The position numbers and the translations under genes were made by a program. 12,985 bases of DNA from Rubrivivax sp. (GTDB lineage Bacteria; Pseudomonadota; Gammaproteobacteria; Burkholderiales; Burkholderiaceae), in the NCBI GenBank assembly GCA_004211235.1, contig SEEY01000040.1:1-12985 (forward strand), read 5' to 3'. The notes under the pieces are model-generated. The model made no database searches and was not told the origin of the DNA. It saw only the letters and a list, made by a program, of their open reading frames with translations. Shown here piece after piece: positions 1 to 5,613 of this stretch; the first letter of the stretch is position 1; each line of letters opens with the position of its first letter.

Positions 1-1
1 C

Positions 2-559
2 GAGATCGTGCTGACCTTCGACGACGGCCCGCGGCCGGAGTCCACGCCGGTGGTGTTGAAGGCGCTGGCGGATGAATGCGTGAAGGCCAGCTTCTTCATG
101 AACGGCGAGCCCATGCGCCAGCATGCGGCGCTCGCCCGAAAGGTGCGCGACGCCGGCCACAGCGTGGGCATGCATGGCAACCAGCATCCGCACTTCTCGC
201 AATTGCCTGCTGCCGCCCAGCTCGCCGACCTCGACGCCATGATGGGCAGCTACCGCGCCGTGCTGGGCAGCGAGCCGCCGGCCTGGCGCTTCCCCTTCCT
301 GGAAGAAACGCCCACGCTGCTGACGACCCTTGGTGAGCGCGGGATCACGGTGATGTCCATCGACGCCGGGGCGGAGGACTGGCTGCCTGATCAGACGCCG
401 CAGATGCTGACGGACAAGCTGCTGAGTGGCTTGGCGAAGACCGGTGGCGGGATCGTGTTGCTGCATGACGTGCAGGATCAGACGGCGGCGGCGATGCCGT
501 TTTTGCTGCGGGCGTTGAAGGGCGGGGGTTATCGGGTGGTGCACGTTCGCTGGGACTGA
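2..559 (+). CDS. Polysaccharide deacetylase (NodB domain), 5'-truncated by window edge
   Basis: This is the C-terminal 185 residues of a carbohydrate esterase family 4 type deacetylase, metal-dependent enzymes that remove N- or O-acetyl groups from sugars such as chitin, peptidoglycan or exopolysaccharide. The frame is open from base 2, so the true start lies upstream of the window. Visible motifs in order: TFDDGP (catalytic base Asp plus metal-binding Asp), KASFFMNG, the metal-binding His pair in HGNQHP (usually HSxxH or HTxxH; here Gly follows the first His), RFPF as the Arg-Pro motif, DAGAEDW, and LLHD near the end as the last catalytic motif. All expected active-site elements are present, so it is probably active. 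The signal peptide, if any, and the substrate cannot be judged from this fragment. No clear terminator follows; the 886 bases up to 1445 hold only the inverted repeat described next. Confidence 0.9.
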   Translation, partial: EIVLTFDDGPRPESTPVVLKALADECVKASFFMNGEPMRQHAALARKVRDAGHSVGMHGNQHPHFSQLPAAAQLADLDAMMGSYRAVLGSEPPAWRFPFLEETPTLLTTLGERGITVMSIDAGAEDWLPDQTPQMLTDKLLSGLAKTGGGIVLLHDVQDQTAAAMPFLLRALKGGGYRVVHVRWD

Positions 560-605
560 ATGCGGGAAGTCGCGTGCTTTCGCGGAGCGGGTTACCCATC
601 GAGAG

Positions 606-1262
606 ATTGCCGGGAGTCCCGCCCGGCGGCGGGGTAACTTTCTTCTGCGGGGCCAGAAGAAAGTCACCAAAGAAGAGGCCCTGAACCGCACTCGACCGCG
701 ACGCGGCCAGGAGCGGCGCGCGAAAACGACCACTTGTGTTTCGGGCAGACGCGAGCCGCTGCGCTCTCGCTGCTGTCCTTGTGACGAGTGCCATTCATTG
801 CCTCTTCACGCCGCTTAACGCCGGCTGCACGCCGGGCTTATCAGCAATACGAAGACAGCGTCGCTGGGGCGCCGCTGCATTGGTGCGTGTTTGGTAGGTT
901 GGGGTGAGCTTGCGCGAACCCCAACACCGAGTGGTGCCGTACCTGTTGGGTTCGCGGTGCTCACCCCAACCTACGAAAAGCAACGAGCAACGCGTCGCCC
1001 GAGCGACGCAGTCTTCGGTATTTCTCGTGAGCCCGGCGTGCAGCCGGCGTTAAGCGGCCCGCTGGTGCAATGAATGGCATTGGTGACAAGGACAGCAGCG
1101 AGAGCGCAGCGGCTCGCGTCTGCCCGCAAAGACAGTGGATGTTTTCGCGCGCCGCTCATCGCGGCGCTGCGGTCGAGTGCGGTTCAGGGCCTCTTCTTTG
1201 GTGACTTTCTTCTGGCCCCGCAGAAGAAAGTTACCCCGCTGCCGGGCGGGACTCCCGGCAAT
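606..1262. repeat. Large imperfect inverted repeat (two ~320-bp arms), Xanthomonadaceae-type dispersed repeat
   Basis: The segment from 606 reads, on the opposite strand, almost the same as the segment ending at 1262. The arms stay in register (paired positions sum to about 1868) with only 1-2 nt indels, and by eye most positions match. Each arm carries its own perfect 11-bp hairpin, ACTTTCTTCTG with CAGAAGAAAGT (637-664 and 1204-1231). Both arms can be read as near-identical short frames (minus-strand around 600-794, plus-strand around 1074-1263) containing the peptide FFGDFLLAPQKKVT. I treat these as repeat sequence, not genes, because such frames recur as spurious annotations in this family. 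The rest of the gap (560-605 and 1263-1445) shows nothing I can name, and no clear promoter for the gene at 1446. Confidence 0.85.
895..973. repeat. Central pair of REP-like palindromes at the tip of the inverted repeat
   Basis: Bases 895-926 and 944-973 are inverted copies of a unit beginning TAGGTTGGGGTGAGC, separated by 17 bp (927-943). Each unit is itself a hairpin: GTTGGGG pairs with the CCCCAAC or CCCAAC near its other end. The unit resembles the REP-like GGTTGGG...CCCAAC palindromes scattered through many proteobacterial genomes. It forms the tip of the 657-bp inverted repeat. Confidence 0.7.
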
Positions 1263-1445
1263 GCAGCGACCAGCATGAACAGCCGCAAACGCCAGATAGG
1301 CTGGCGCCAGCAGAGGCCTGCGCGCACAAAAGCAACCCCGGCGGGTATCAGAGGCCGCACCCCTGCTGCCAAGCCGCCCTCCTACACAAGCTGACAAGCG
1401 ACCCGGCGACATTCATCGCATCGAAGCCCACCCGCGCGGTGCACC

Positions 1446-1862
1446 ATGAAAATCGTTCTCAACGTCATCCTTGGCAGCATCCTCGCAGCCGCAGCTGCAG
1501 TCAGCAGCGGCGCCTGGGCTCAACCGGCCACCCCCGCATCGCAACCCGCTTCCGCCGCAGAGCCGATGACCGCGGCATCCCGGCAGGTGCCGACTCGCAA
1601 CCCGGCCCTCACCGCCGCCGAGAACACGCGGGAGCCTGGCAACCAGCGGCCCGAGGAGCGGGTGATTCCGCAGATATCGATACCGTTCAAGTCCAGGAAC
1701 AGCACTGTCCCTTCTGCAACCACCGCCCCGATGCCGGCCGCCAATGTGCCGGGCGGCGTGGACGACGGCGCAGCACGCTGCCTGGCCGCAGGCAGCGCAA
1801 GCCAGCGGTCAGCCTGCGAGCGCGGCCTGGCCGCATCCGGCCCCATGAAGCCGACACGCTGA
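1446..1862 (+). CDS. Small secreted/periplasmic protein of unknown function
   Basis: A 138-residue protein I do not recognise. Residues 1-25 form a typical Sec signal peptide: MK start, a hydrophobic Ala/Leu/Val core, and an AWA-Q cleavage site. The mature part is low-complexity, rich in Ala, Pro, Thr and Ser, with a conserved-looking segment ERVIPQISIPFK (71-82) and two cysteines (C112 and C124) in an Ala-rich tail that could form one disulfide. No enzyme motif is visible. The ATG at 1446 is chosen because it gives the signal peptide; no convincing Shine-Dalgarno precedes it. The other open frame here (from 1439) lacks any protein-like feature. It ends 19 bases before the DUF4126-like gene, so the two are probably co-transcribed. 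Confidence 0.75.
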   Translation: MKIVLNVILGSILAAAAAVSSGAWAQPATPASQPASAAEPMTAASRQVPTRNPALTAAENTREPGNQRPEERVIPQISIPFKSRNSTVPSATTAPMPAANVPGGVDDGAARCLAAGSASQRSACERGLAASGPMKPTR

Positions 1863-1881
1863 ACTGACGGGAGACACCGAC

Positions 1882-2355
1882 ATGGCCCTTCGCAGCCTTC
1901 TTTCCTCCGCCCTCATCGGCGCCGTCGCGAGCGCCCGCGCGATGACGCCGATGGCTTCCATCGCATTGGCCCGCCTCGTCGGCCGCCGCACGCCCGGCCC
2001 GCTTCTGCTGTTGAACCGGCCGCTGTTCAAGTACGGTGCGCTGGCCATGGGCGTGGGTGAACTGCTGGGGGACAAGATGAAGACGGCGCCGGACCGCACC
2101 GTGCCGCTCGGGCTGATGGCACGCGTCGCCAGCGCCGGCATCGCGGGCGCGGCGCTGGCACCGCAAGGCCGGGAGCGGGCCGGTGCGACGCTGGCCGTGG
2201 CCACCGCCGTGCCGCTGGCCTACGCGACCCTGGCCGCGCGCAAGCGGGCCATGGCCCACATCGGCCAGACCCGCAGCGGGTTGATCGAAGACGCCTTCGT
2301 CGTGGCGGCGGGCCTGGCCGTCGTCGCGTGGGTCGTGGGTCGCGCGGGCAAGTGA
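1882..2355 (+). CDS. DUF4126-like hydrophobic membrane protein
   Basis: A 157-residue Ala/Gly-rich protein with several hydrophobic stretches (about 5-30, 50-60, 78-95, 104-117 and 137-152), so most likely an inner-membrane protein. The arrangement ARAMTP near the N-terminus, then GELLGDK, then TAPDRTVPLGLMARVASAGIAGAAL-like residues (about 69-93) and a C-terminal IEDAFVVAAGLAVV-like segment matches my memory of the DUF4126 family, whose function is unknown. A good Shine-Dalgarno (GGGAGA, about 7 nt before ATG) supports the start. It lies 19 nt downstream of the secreted-protein gene, suggesting a two-gene unit, and is convergent with the EF-G gene across a shared hairpin. Confidence 0.75.
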   Translation: MALRSLLSSALIGAVASARAMTPMASIALARLVGRRTPGPLLLLNRPLFKYGALAMGVGELLGDKMKTAPDRTVPLGLMARVASAGIAGAALAPQGRERAGATLAVATAVPLAYATLAARKRAMAHIGQTRSGLIEDAFVVAAGLAVVAWVVGRAGK

Positions 2356-2385
2356 GAAGAAAGGGCGACCGTCACCGGTCGCCCT
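2356..2385 (-). terminator. Hairpin terminator between convergent genes
   Basis: A perfect 10-bp stem AGGGCGACCG / CGGTCGCCCT (2362-2371 and 2376-2385) closes a 4-nt loop. On the minus strand it is followed by a pyrimidine-rich TTCTTCT tail and lies 10 bases after the EF-G stop codon, so it best fits termination of the EF-G transcript. It can also fold in the plus-strand transcript, which lacks a T tail. Confidence 0.75.
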
Positions 2386-2394
2386 CCGTCCTGC

Positions 2395-4416
2395 TCAGGC
2401 CGCCAGCGCGGCCCGCAGCGGCGCTTCCGCGTAGTGGCTCAGCTGCATGGTGAACTGCGCCCGCCCCGAGCTGAGCGCGCGCAGCTGCCCGATGTAGCCG
2501 AACATCCGCTCCAGCGGCACGTGCGCCGTCACGACGACCGCGTTGCCGCGTGCGTCCTGCCCCTGCACCTGGCCGCGGCGGCGCAGCAGGTCACCGATGA
2601 CATCGCCCAGCGATTCGGCCGGCGTGATGACCTCGACGGCCATGACCGGCTCCAGCACCACGGGCGCCGCCTTCGCCACCGCCTCGCGCAGCGCCGTCGC
2701 CGCCGCCAGTTCGAAGGCCAGCGCCGACGAGTCGCGCACGTGCGCACTGCCGTCCAGCAGCACCGCCTCGAAATCCACCAGCGGATGGCCCGCGAATGGC
2801 CCAGCCAACGCAGCCTTGCGAATGCCCGCCTCCACCGCCGGAATGAACTCGCGCGGTATCGCGCCGCCCATCACCTGGCTCTCGAAGCGCAAGCCGTCAC
2901 CGCGCCGCAGCGGCGCGATGCGCAGCGTCAGCTCGGCGAACTGGCCGGGGCCGCCGCTCTGCTTCCTGTGCACATGGCGCACCTCGGCCGAGGCCGTGAT
3001 GGTCTCGCGGTAGGCGACCTGCGGGCGGCCCGTGGCCACGTCCACGCCGAAACGTGAACGCAGCTTCTCCACGGCCACTTCCAGCTGCAGTTCGCCCATG
3101 CCGGACAGCAGCGTCTGGCCCGAGTCGGCGTCCTGCCTCAGTCGCAGCGACGGGTCCTCGCGCACGAGCACACCCAGGCCCTTGGCGAGCGCTGCGGCAT
3201 CGGCCTGCCTGCGCGGTTCGATGGCCACGTCGATGACGGCGGCGGGCACGGCGATGCTTTCCAGCACGGCAGCGTCCTTGACGGACGCCAGCGTGTGGCC
3301 GGTCAGCACGTCCTTCAGGCCGACGACGCCCGCGATGTCGCCCGCGACGAGTTCGTCGCGTTCGACGCGCCGGTCGGCGTGGATCTCGTACAGGCGAGAC
3401 ACGCGCTCCGGCTTGCCGGTGCTGGCATTGAAGACCGTGTCGCCGCGCTTGAGCCGGCCGCTGTAGACGCGCACGAACACCATCGCGCCGTGGTCGTCGG
3501 CGGTCAGCTTGAAGGCGAGGGCAGACAGCGGGCCGTGCGTGTCCACTGCACCGGGCGCTTCACCAGGTGCAGGCAAATAGGCCACCACGGCATCCAGCAA
3601 CGGCTCGACACCGCGGTTGCGGAAGGCCGAGCCGGCCAGCACGGGCACGAAGGCGCCCGCGATCGTGCCGCGGCGCAGCGCCGCACGTACGTCGTCCAGG
3701 CGCAGCTCGGCACCGCGCAGCCAGGCGTCCAGCAGTGCGTCGTCCTGTTCGGCGGCGGCTTCCACGAGACGCGCACGCGCGGCCTCGGCAGCGGGCAGCA
3801 GCTCGGCCGGGATGTCGCTCACACGCGGCGGCTCAGAAGCGTCGTCACGGTCCCAGACGAGGGCCTGCATCGTCAGCAGGTCCACCACGCCGCGGAACTC
3901 GCCCTCAGCGCCGATGGGCAGCTGCAGCGGCAGCGCGCGCACGCCCAGTCGGTCCTGCAGGGACGTGACGACGCGGCCGAAATCCGCACCCGTGCGGTCC
4001 AGCTTGTTGACGAAGGCGAGGCGCGGCACGCGGTACTCGTCCGCGAGGCGCCAGTTGGTCTCGGTCTGCGGCTCCACGCCGGCCACGCCGTCGAACACGA
4101 CGACGGCGCCGTCCAGCACGCGCAGCGAGCGGCGCACCTCGAGGTTGAAGTCGATGTGTCCGGGCGTGTCGATCAGGTTGATCTGCGTGCCCTGCCAGTG
4201 CACGGTGGTGGCCGCGCTGTGGATGGTGATGCCGCGTGCGCGTTCCTGCGGGTCGAAGTCCATCGTCGTGGCGCCGTCGTGGACTTCGCCGATGCGATGG
4301 TTCTCGCCCGTGTAGAACAGGATGCGTTCGGTGGTCGTGGTCTTGCCCGCGTCGACGTGGGCGATGACGCCGATGTTGCGCAGGTTGCGGAAGGTGGTGT
4401 TGGTGTTCGAGTTCAT
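2395..4416 (-). CDS. fusA2: Elongation factor G paralogue (EF-G2)
   Basis: A complete 673-residue EF-G, the cytoplasmic GTPase that drives translocation of tRNA and mRNA and helps recycle ribosomes. GTPase motifs are intact: G1 AHVDAGKT (19-26), G2 RGITI (61-65), G3 DTPGH (83-87), G4 NKLD (137-140) and G5 GSAF (262-265). Domains II-V follow, including the domain III segment [12 protein letters not shown] (436-447), the domain IV segment [11 protein letters not shown] (483-493) and a normal C-terminus. It is somewhat shorter than the usual ~700 residues and has [12 protein letters not shown] where str-operon EF-G usually has a WMEQEQERGITI-like segment. No rpsL, rpsG or tuf neighbours are present. 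I therefore call it a second, stand-alone EF-G; the symbol is by analogy. The start has an AGGA Shine-Dalgarno 6 nt upstream that is buried in a hairpin, and a structured leader precedes it. Confidence 0.9.
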   Translation of the reverse strand: MNSNTNTTFRNLRNIGVIAHVDAGKTTTTERILFYTGENHRIGEVHDGATTMDFDPQERARGITIHSAATTVHWQGTQINLIDTPGHIDFNLEVRRSLRVLDGAVVVFDGVAGVEPQTETNWRLADEYRVPRLAFVNKLDRTGADFGRVVTSLQDRLGVRALPLQLPIGAEGEFRGVVDLLTMQALVWDRDDASEPPRVSDIPAELLPAAEAARARLVEAAAEQDDALLDAWLRGAELRLDDVRAALRRGTIAGAFVPVLAGSAFRNRGVEPLLDAVVAYLPAPGEAPGAVDTHGPLSALAFKLTADDHGAMVFVRVYSGRLKRGDTVFNASTGKPERVSRLYEIHADRRVERDELVAGDIAGVVGLKDVLTGHTLASVKDAAVLESIAVPAAVIDVAIEPRRQADAAALAKGLGVLVREDPSLRLRQDADSGQTLLSGMGELQLEVAVEKLRSRFGVDVATGRPQVAYRETITASAEVRHVHRKQSGGPGQFAELTLRIAPLRRGDGLRFESQVMGGAIPREFIPAVEAGIRKAALAGPFAGHPLVDFEAVLLDGSAHVRDSSALAFELAAATALREAVAKAAPVVLEPVMAVEVITPAESLGDVIGDLLRRRGQVQGQDARGNAVVVTAHVPLERMFGYIGQLRALSSGRAQFTMQLSHYAEAPLRAALAA

Positions 4417-4468
4417 GGCGATTCCTGGATGAGTGAGGGGCCAGCCCCTCGGTCGGAATCGCCGAGGG
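4417..4468 (-). promoter_or_regulatory. Ribosome-binding-site sequestering hairpin of fusA2 with an exclusive alternative
   Basis: In the minus-strand mRNA, GGCGAUUCC (4463-4455) is perfectly complementary to GGAAUCGCC (4425-4417). The latter contains the GG of the AGGA Shine-Dalgarno and ends directly at the AUG. Inside lies a second 6-bp hairpin, GAGGGG/CCCCUC (4450-4445 with 4440-4435). A competing 7-bp hairpin, CCCUCGG/CCGAGGG (4468-4462 with 4452-4446), uses bases from both of these helices, so the two folds exclude each other. The first fold hides the start of fusA2; the second frees it. This is read by eye without energy calculation. Confidence 0.65.
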
Positions 4469-4470
4469 CA

Positions 4471-4578
4471 CTAGCGCAAAGGCAGGACGCCGAAGCGCAG
4501 ACGCGACAGGCAGGGCCGAGCCGCGCTCCGGCGCTCGGGAATCGTGGCGATCAGCTTGTCGAAGGTGCGGGTGTGCAT
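4471..4578 (-). CDS. Candidate 35-codon leader peptide upstream of fusA2
   Basis: A short frame of 35 codons, MHTRTFDKLIATIPERRSAA followed by an Arg/Leu-rich tail ending in VLPLR, stops with TAG 54 nt before the fusA2 AUG. It begins 8 nt after the 158-nt rod RNA, whose final strand carries the only nearby Shine-Dalgarno-like bases (UAGG, spaced rather far from the AUG). A ribosome finishing this frame would cover CCCUCGG and part of GGCGAUUCC, so its translation could decide which fusA2 hairpin forms. I do not recognise the peptide. It has no homology evidence here and may only be a chance frame in GC-rich DNA; its position is the main argument for it. Confidence 0.45.
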   Translation of the reverse strand: MHTRTFDKLIATIPERRSAARPCLSRLRFGVLPLR

Positions 4579-4586
4579 GGTGGTGG

Positions 4587-4744
4587 AACCTAGATCCGGC
4601 AGTCGGGCGAGCCCGCTGGTCTGGCGCTTCAGTCCGCTGGCTGCGTTGCTTCTCCTCGTGGGCATCAGCCCACTTCGTCGTCGCGCCTTGCCAGCGTCCT
4701 GCCTCTCCAGCCCCTCGGGCCCGCCCAACCACCGGATCTAGGTT
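4587..4744 (-). promoter_or_regulatory. 158-nt rod-like structured RNA element in the fusA2 5' region
   Basis: The whole segment folds on itself in one register: every paired position sums to 9331. From the base: 29 continuous pairs (4744-4716 with 4587-4615, starting AACCUAGAUCCGG / CCGGAUCUAGGUU), then short helices of 2, 4, 1 and 3 pairs, a 7-bp helix CGCUGGC/GCCAGCG (4696-4690 with 4635-4641), a 16 x 16 purine-rich internal loop, and a 6-bp tip GUGGGC-UGAU-GCCCAC (4673-4658). Two things point to RNA on the minus strand. All four non-Watson-Crick pairs in the basal helix are G-U wobbles in minus-strand RNA but C/A clashes in plus-strand RNA. And all nine mismatches between helices up to the 7-bp stem are G/A or A/G. 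I do not recognise the family; a riboswitch, a protein-binding leader or a palindromic mobile element are all possible. Confidence 0.7.
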
Positions 4745-4745
4745 G

Positions 4746-4785
4746 AAAAAAACAAAACCCCGGGAGGTGCGAGCCTGCCGGGGTT
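4746..4785 (-). terminator. Strong intrinsic terminator, one base before the rod RNA
   Basis: In minus-strand sense an 8-bp stem AACCCCGG / CCGGGGTT (4785-4778 with 4763-4756), with a short AGG/CCT extension inside the loop, runs into TTTTGTTTTTTT (4757-4746). It lies 205 bp after the DUF6321 stop, so it may end the cupin-halogenase-DUF6321 transcript. As it directly abuts the fusA2 leader RNA, it may instead, or also, act as an attenuator in the fusA2 leader. Confidence 0.85.
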
Positions 4786-4793
4786 GGATTGAC

Positions 4794-4814
4794 CGGAAGG
4801 CAGGGCGCCTTCCG
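4794..4814 (-). other. Hairpin between DUF6321 and the terminator
   Basis: Perfect 7-bp stem CGGAAGG / CCTTCCG with a 7-nt loop, just upstream (minus sense) of the intrinsic terminator at 4746-4785. A 13-codon frame with ATG at 4875 and stop at 4834 (MKINHTTQARLTP) sits 19 nt before it, a layout like a leader-peptide attenuator. The frame has no Shine-Dalgarno, so I do not annotate it as a gene. Confidence 0.4.
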
Positions 4815-4990
4815 AACACGGTCGAAGGGCGTCTCAGGGAGTGAGGCGGGCTTGGGTCGTGTGGTTGATCTTCATGATGGACGCGATTGTCTGCGGGCCT
4901 GAACAGGCCTGGGGCTTGTGGGGTGATCTGATGCCGCGGGCCTGGGTTTCAAGACCGGTTGCGCCGCTGCCGCCCGGGCCGGCGCTTGCG

Positions 4991-5359
4991 TCAGCGGCCG
5001 CTCTTTTCCTCGCGATAACGCTTGAGGAGCTTGCGGCCGGTCTCCGCGATCTTTCGCGCCTGGGCCTCGGTGGTCGGCACCTTCTCACCCCAGGCGTGGG
5101 CGGAGAGCGCGAAGCGCGTGGGCGAGCCGTCGGGCTTGGTCAGCGGCGGCAGGTGCTCACGGCCGTAGAAACGCGTCGCCCAGCTGCCCTTGCGCCGCAT
5201 GTCATCCAGGGACATTTGCGACTCGGGCTTGGTGACGCCCGGCTTCAGGTGCGCGCCGTCCTTGGCTGCGAACTCGGCGCGTCCGGCGGCAGTGAGGCCA
5301 CCTGCCGGGTCGCGGGCCGGATCGCGGGTTCGGCGGGCGCTTTGCTTCGCCGCCGTCAC
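4991..5359 (-). CDS. DUF6321 family small basic protein
   Basis: A 122-residue, Lys/Arg-rich soluble protein. The order RDPARDPAGGLTAAGRAEF (13-30), HLKPGV (38-42), MRRKGSWATRFYGR (54-67), PDGSPTRFALSAHAWGE (76-92) and a charged C-terminal helix (97-120) matches the DUF6321 family as I remember it; its function is unknown. The start is GTG at 5359, which overlaps the TGA of the upstream 64-aa gene (GTGA). An AAAGG Shine-Dalgarno about 6 nt upstream fits this start, and longer frames extending upstream only cover the other gene in the wrong frame. The overlap implies translational coupling. No signal peptide or membrane segment. Confidence 0.8.
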   Translation of the reverse strand: MTAAKQSARRTRDPARDPAGGLTAAGRAEFAAKDGAHLKPGVTKPESQMSLDDMRRKGSWATRFYGREHLPPLTKPDGSPTRFALSAHAWGEKVPTTEAQARKIAETGRKLLKRYREEKSGR

Positions 5360-5550
5360 TTCTTGCCTTTCGCTGCCGCGCGCATGTTGTCGACGAGATT
5401 CGGGTAGGGGCGCCCGGCGGCCTTTGCGTGGCGCTTCGCGGACGCCTTCTGCGCCGTGCTGAGGTGCTGGTGCTCGCCGTCCTTCTTGGGGTTGTCGCGG
5501 TTCCAGGGTTCCGCGGGCTTGTCCGCGTGCGGAGAGTCGGTCTTGCTCAT
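5356..5550 (-). CDS. Small hydrophilic conserved protein (64 aa)
   Basis: A 64-residue, highly charged soluble protein. The C-terminal half, STAQKASAKRHAKAAGRPYP then NLVDNMRAAAKGKK, resembles a short conserved segment I associate with small Xanthomonadaceae and Burkholderiales proteins found beside DUF6321 genes; no function is known to me. A strong Shine-Dalgarno (GGAAGGA, 5 nt from ATG) marks the start at 5550. It begins 63 nt after the halogenase stop and overlaps the DUF6321 gene by 4 nt. It may be read through from the halogenase transcript, as only a weak 5-bp hairpin (5590-5604) lies between. Confidence 0.75.
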   Translation of the reverse strand: MSKTDSPHADKPAEPWNRDNPKKDGEHQHLSTAQKASAKRHAKAAGRPYPNLVDNMRAAAKGKK

Positions 5551-5613
5551 GGCGATCCTTCCGGAGGTCAGTCCGCACCGACGGGCAAGCGGCGTTCCCC
5601 GCCGAAGGTCGCT

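Noticed and set aside
345..1394. Short frames inside the inverted repeat, some starting MALVTRTAARAQRLASAR
   Set aside because: The same peptide arises from both arms because they are copies of a structured repeat. No ribosome binding site; typical spurious calls.
3295..4593. Long plus-strand open frame opposite fusA2
   Set aside because: Antisense to a full-length EF-G with intact motifs. Long opposite-strand frames are expected in GC-rich coding DNA, and the translation has no recognisable domain.
4651..4680. Hammerhead-like CTGATG at the tip of the rod RNA
   Set aside because: CTGATG occurs, but the conserved GAAA segment and the three-way junction of a hammerhead ribozyme are absent; here it simply forms the UGAU loop of a 6-bp hairpin.
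4587..4744. Rod element as a MITE with 13-bp terminal inverted repeats
   Set aside because: No flanking target-site duplication is visible (TGGTGG versus GAAAAA), and the wobble pairs favour one RNA strand. Not fully excluded; genome copy number would settle it.
3905..4819. 304-codon minus-strand frame across the fusA2 leader and 5' end
   Set aside because: It is out of frame with EF-G and gives an Arg/His-rich nonsense translation; the EF-G frame explains the sequence.
4991..5578. 195-codon version of the DUF6321 gene
   Set aside because: The first 73 codons are a shifted reading of the 64-aa gene; the GTG at 5359 with its ribosome binding site and family-like N-terminus is the better start.
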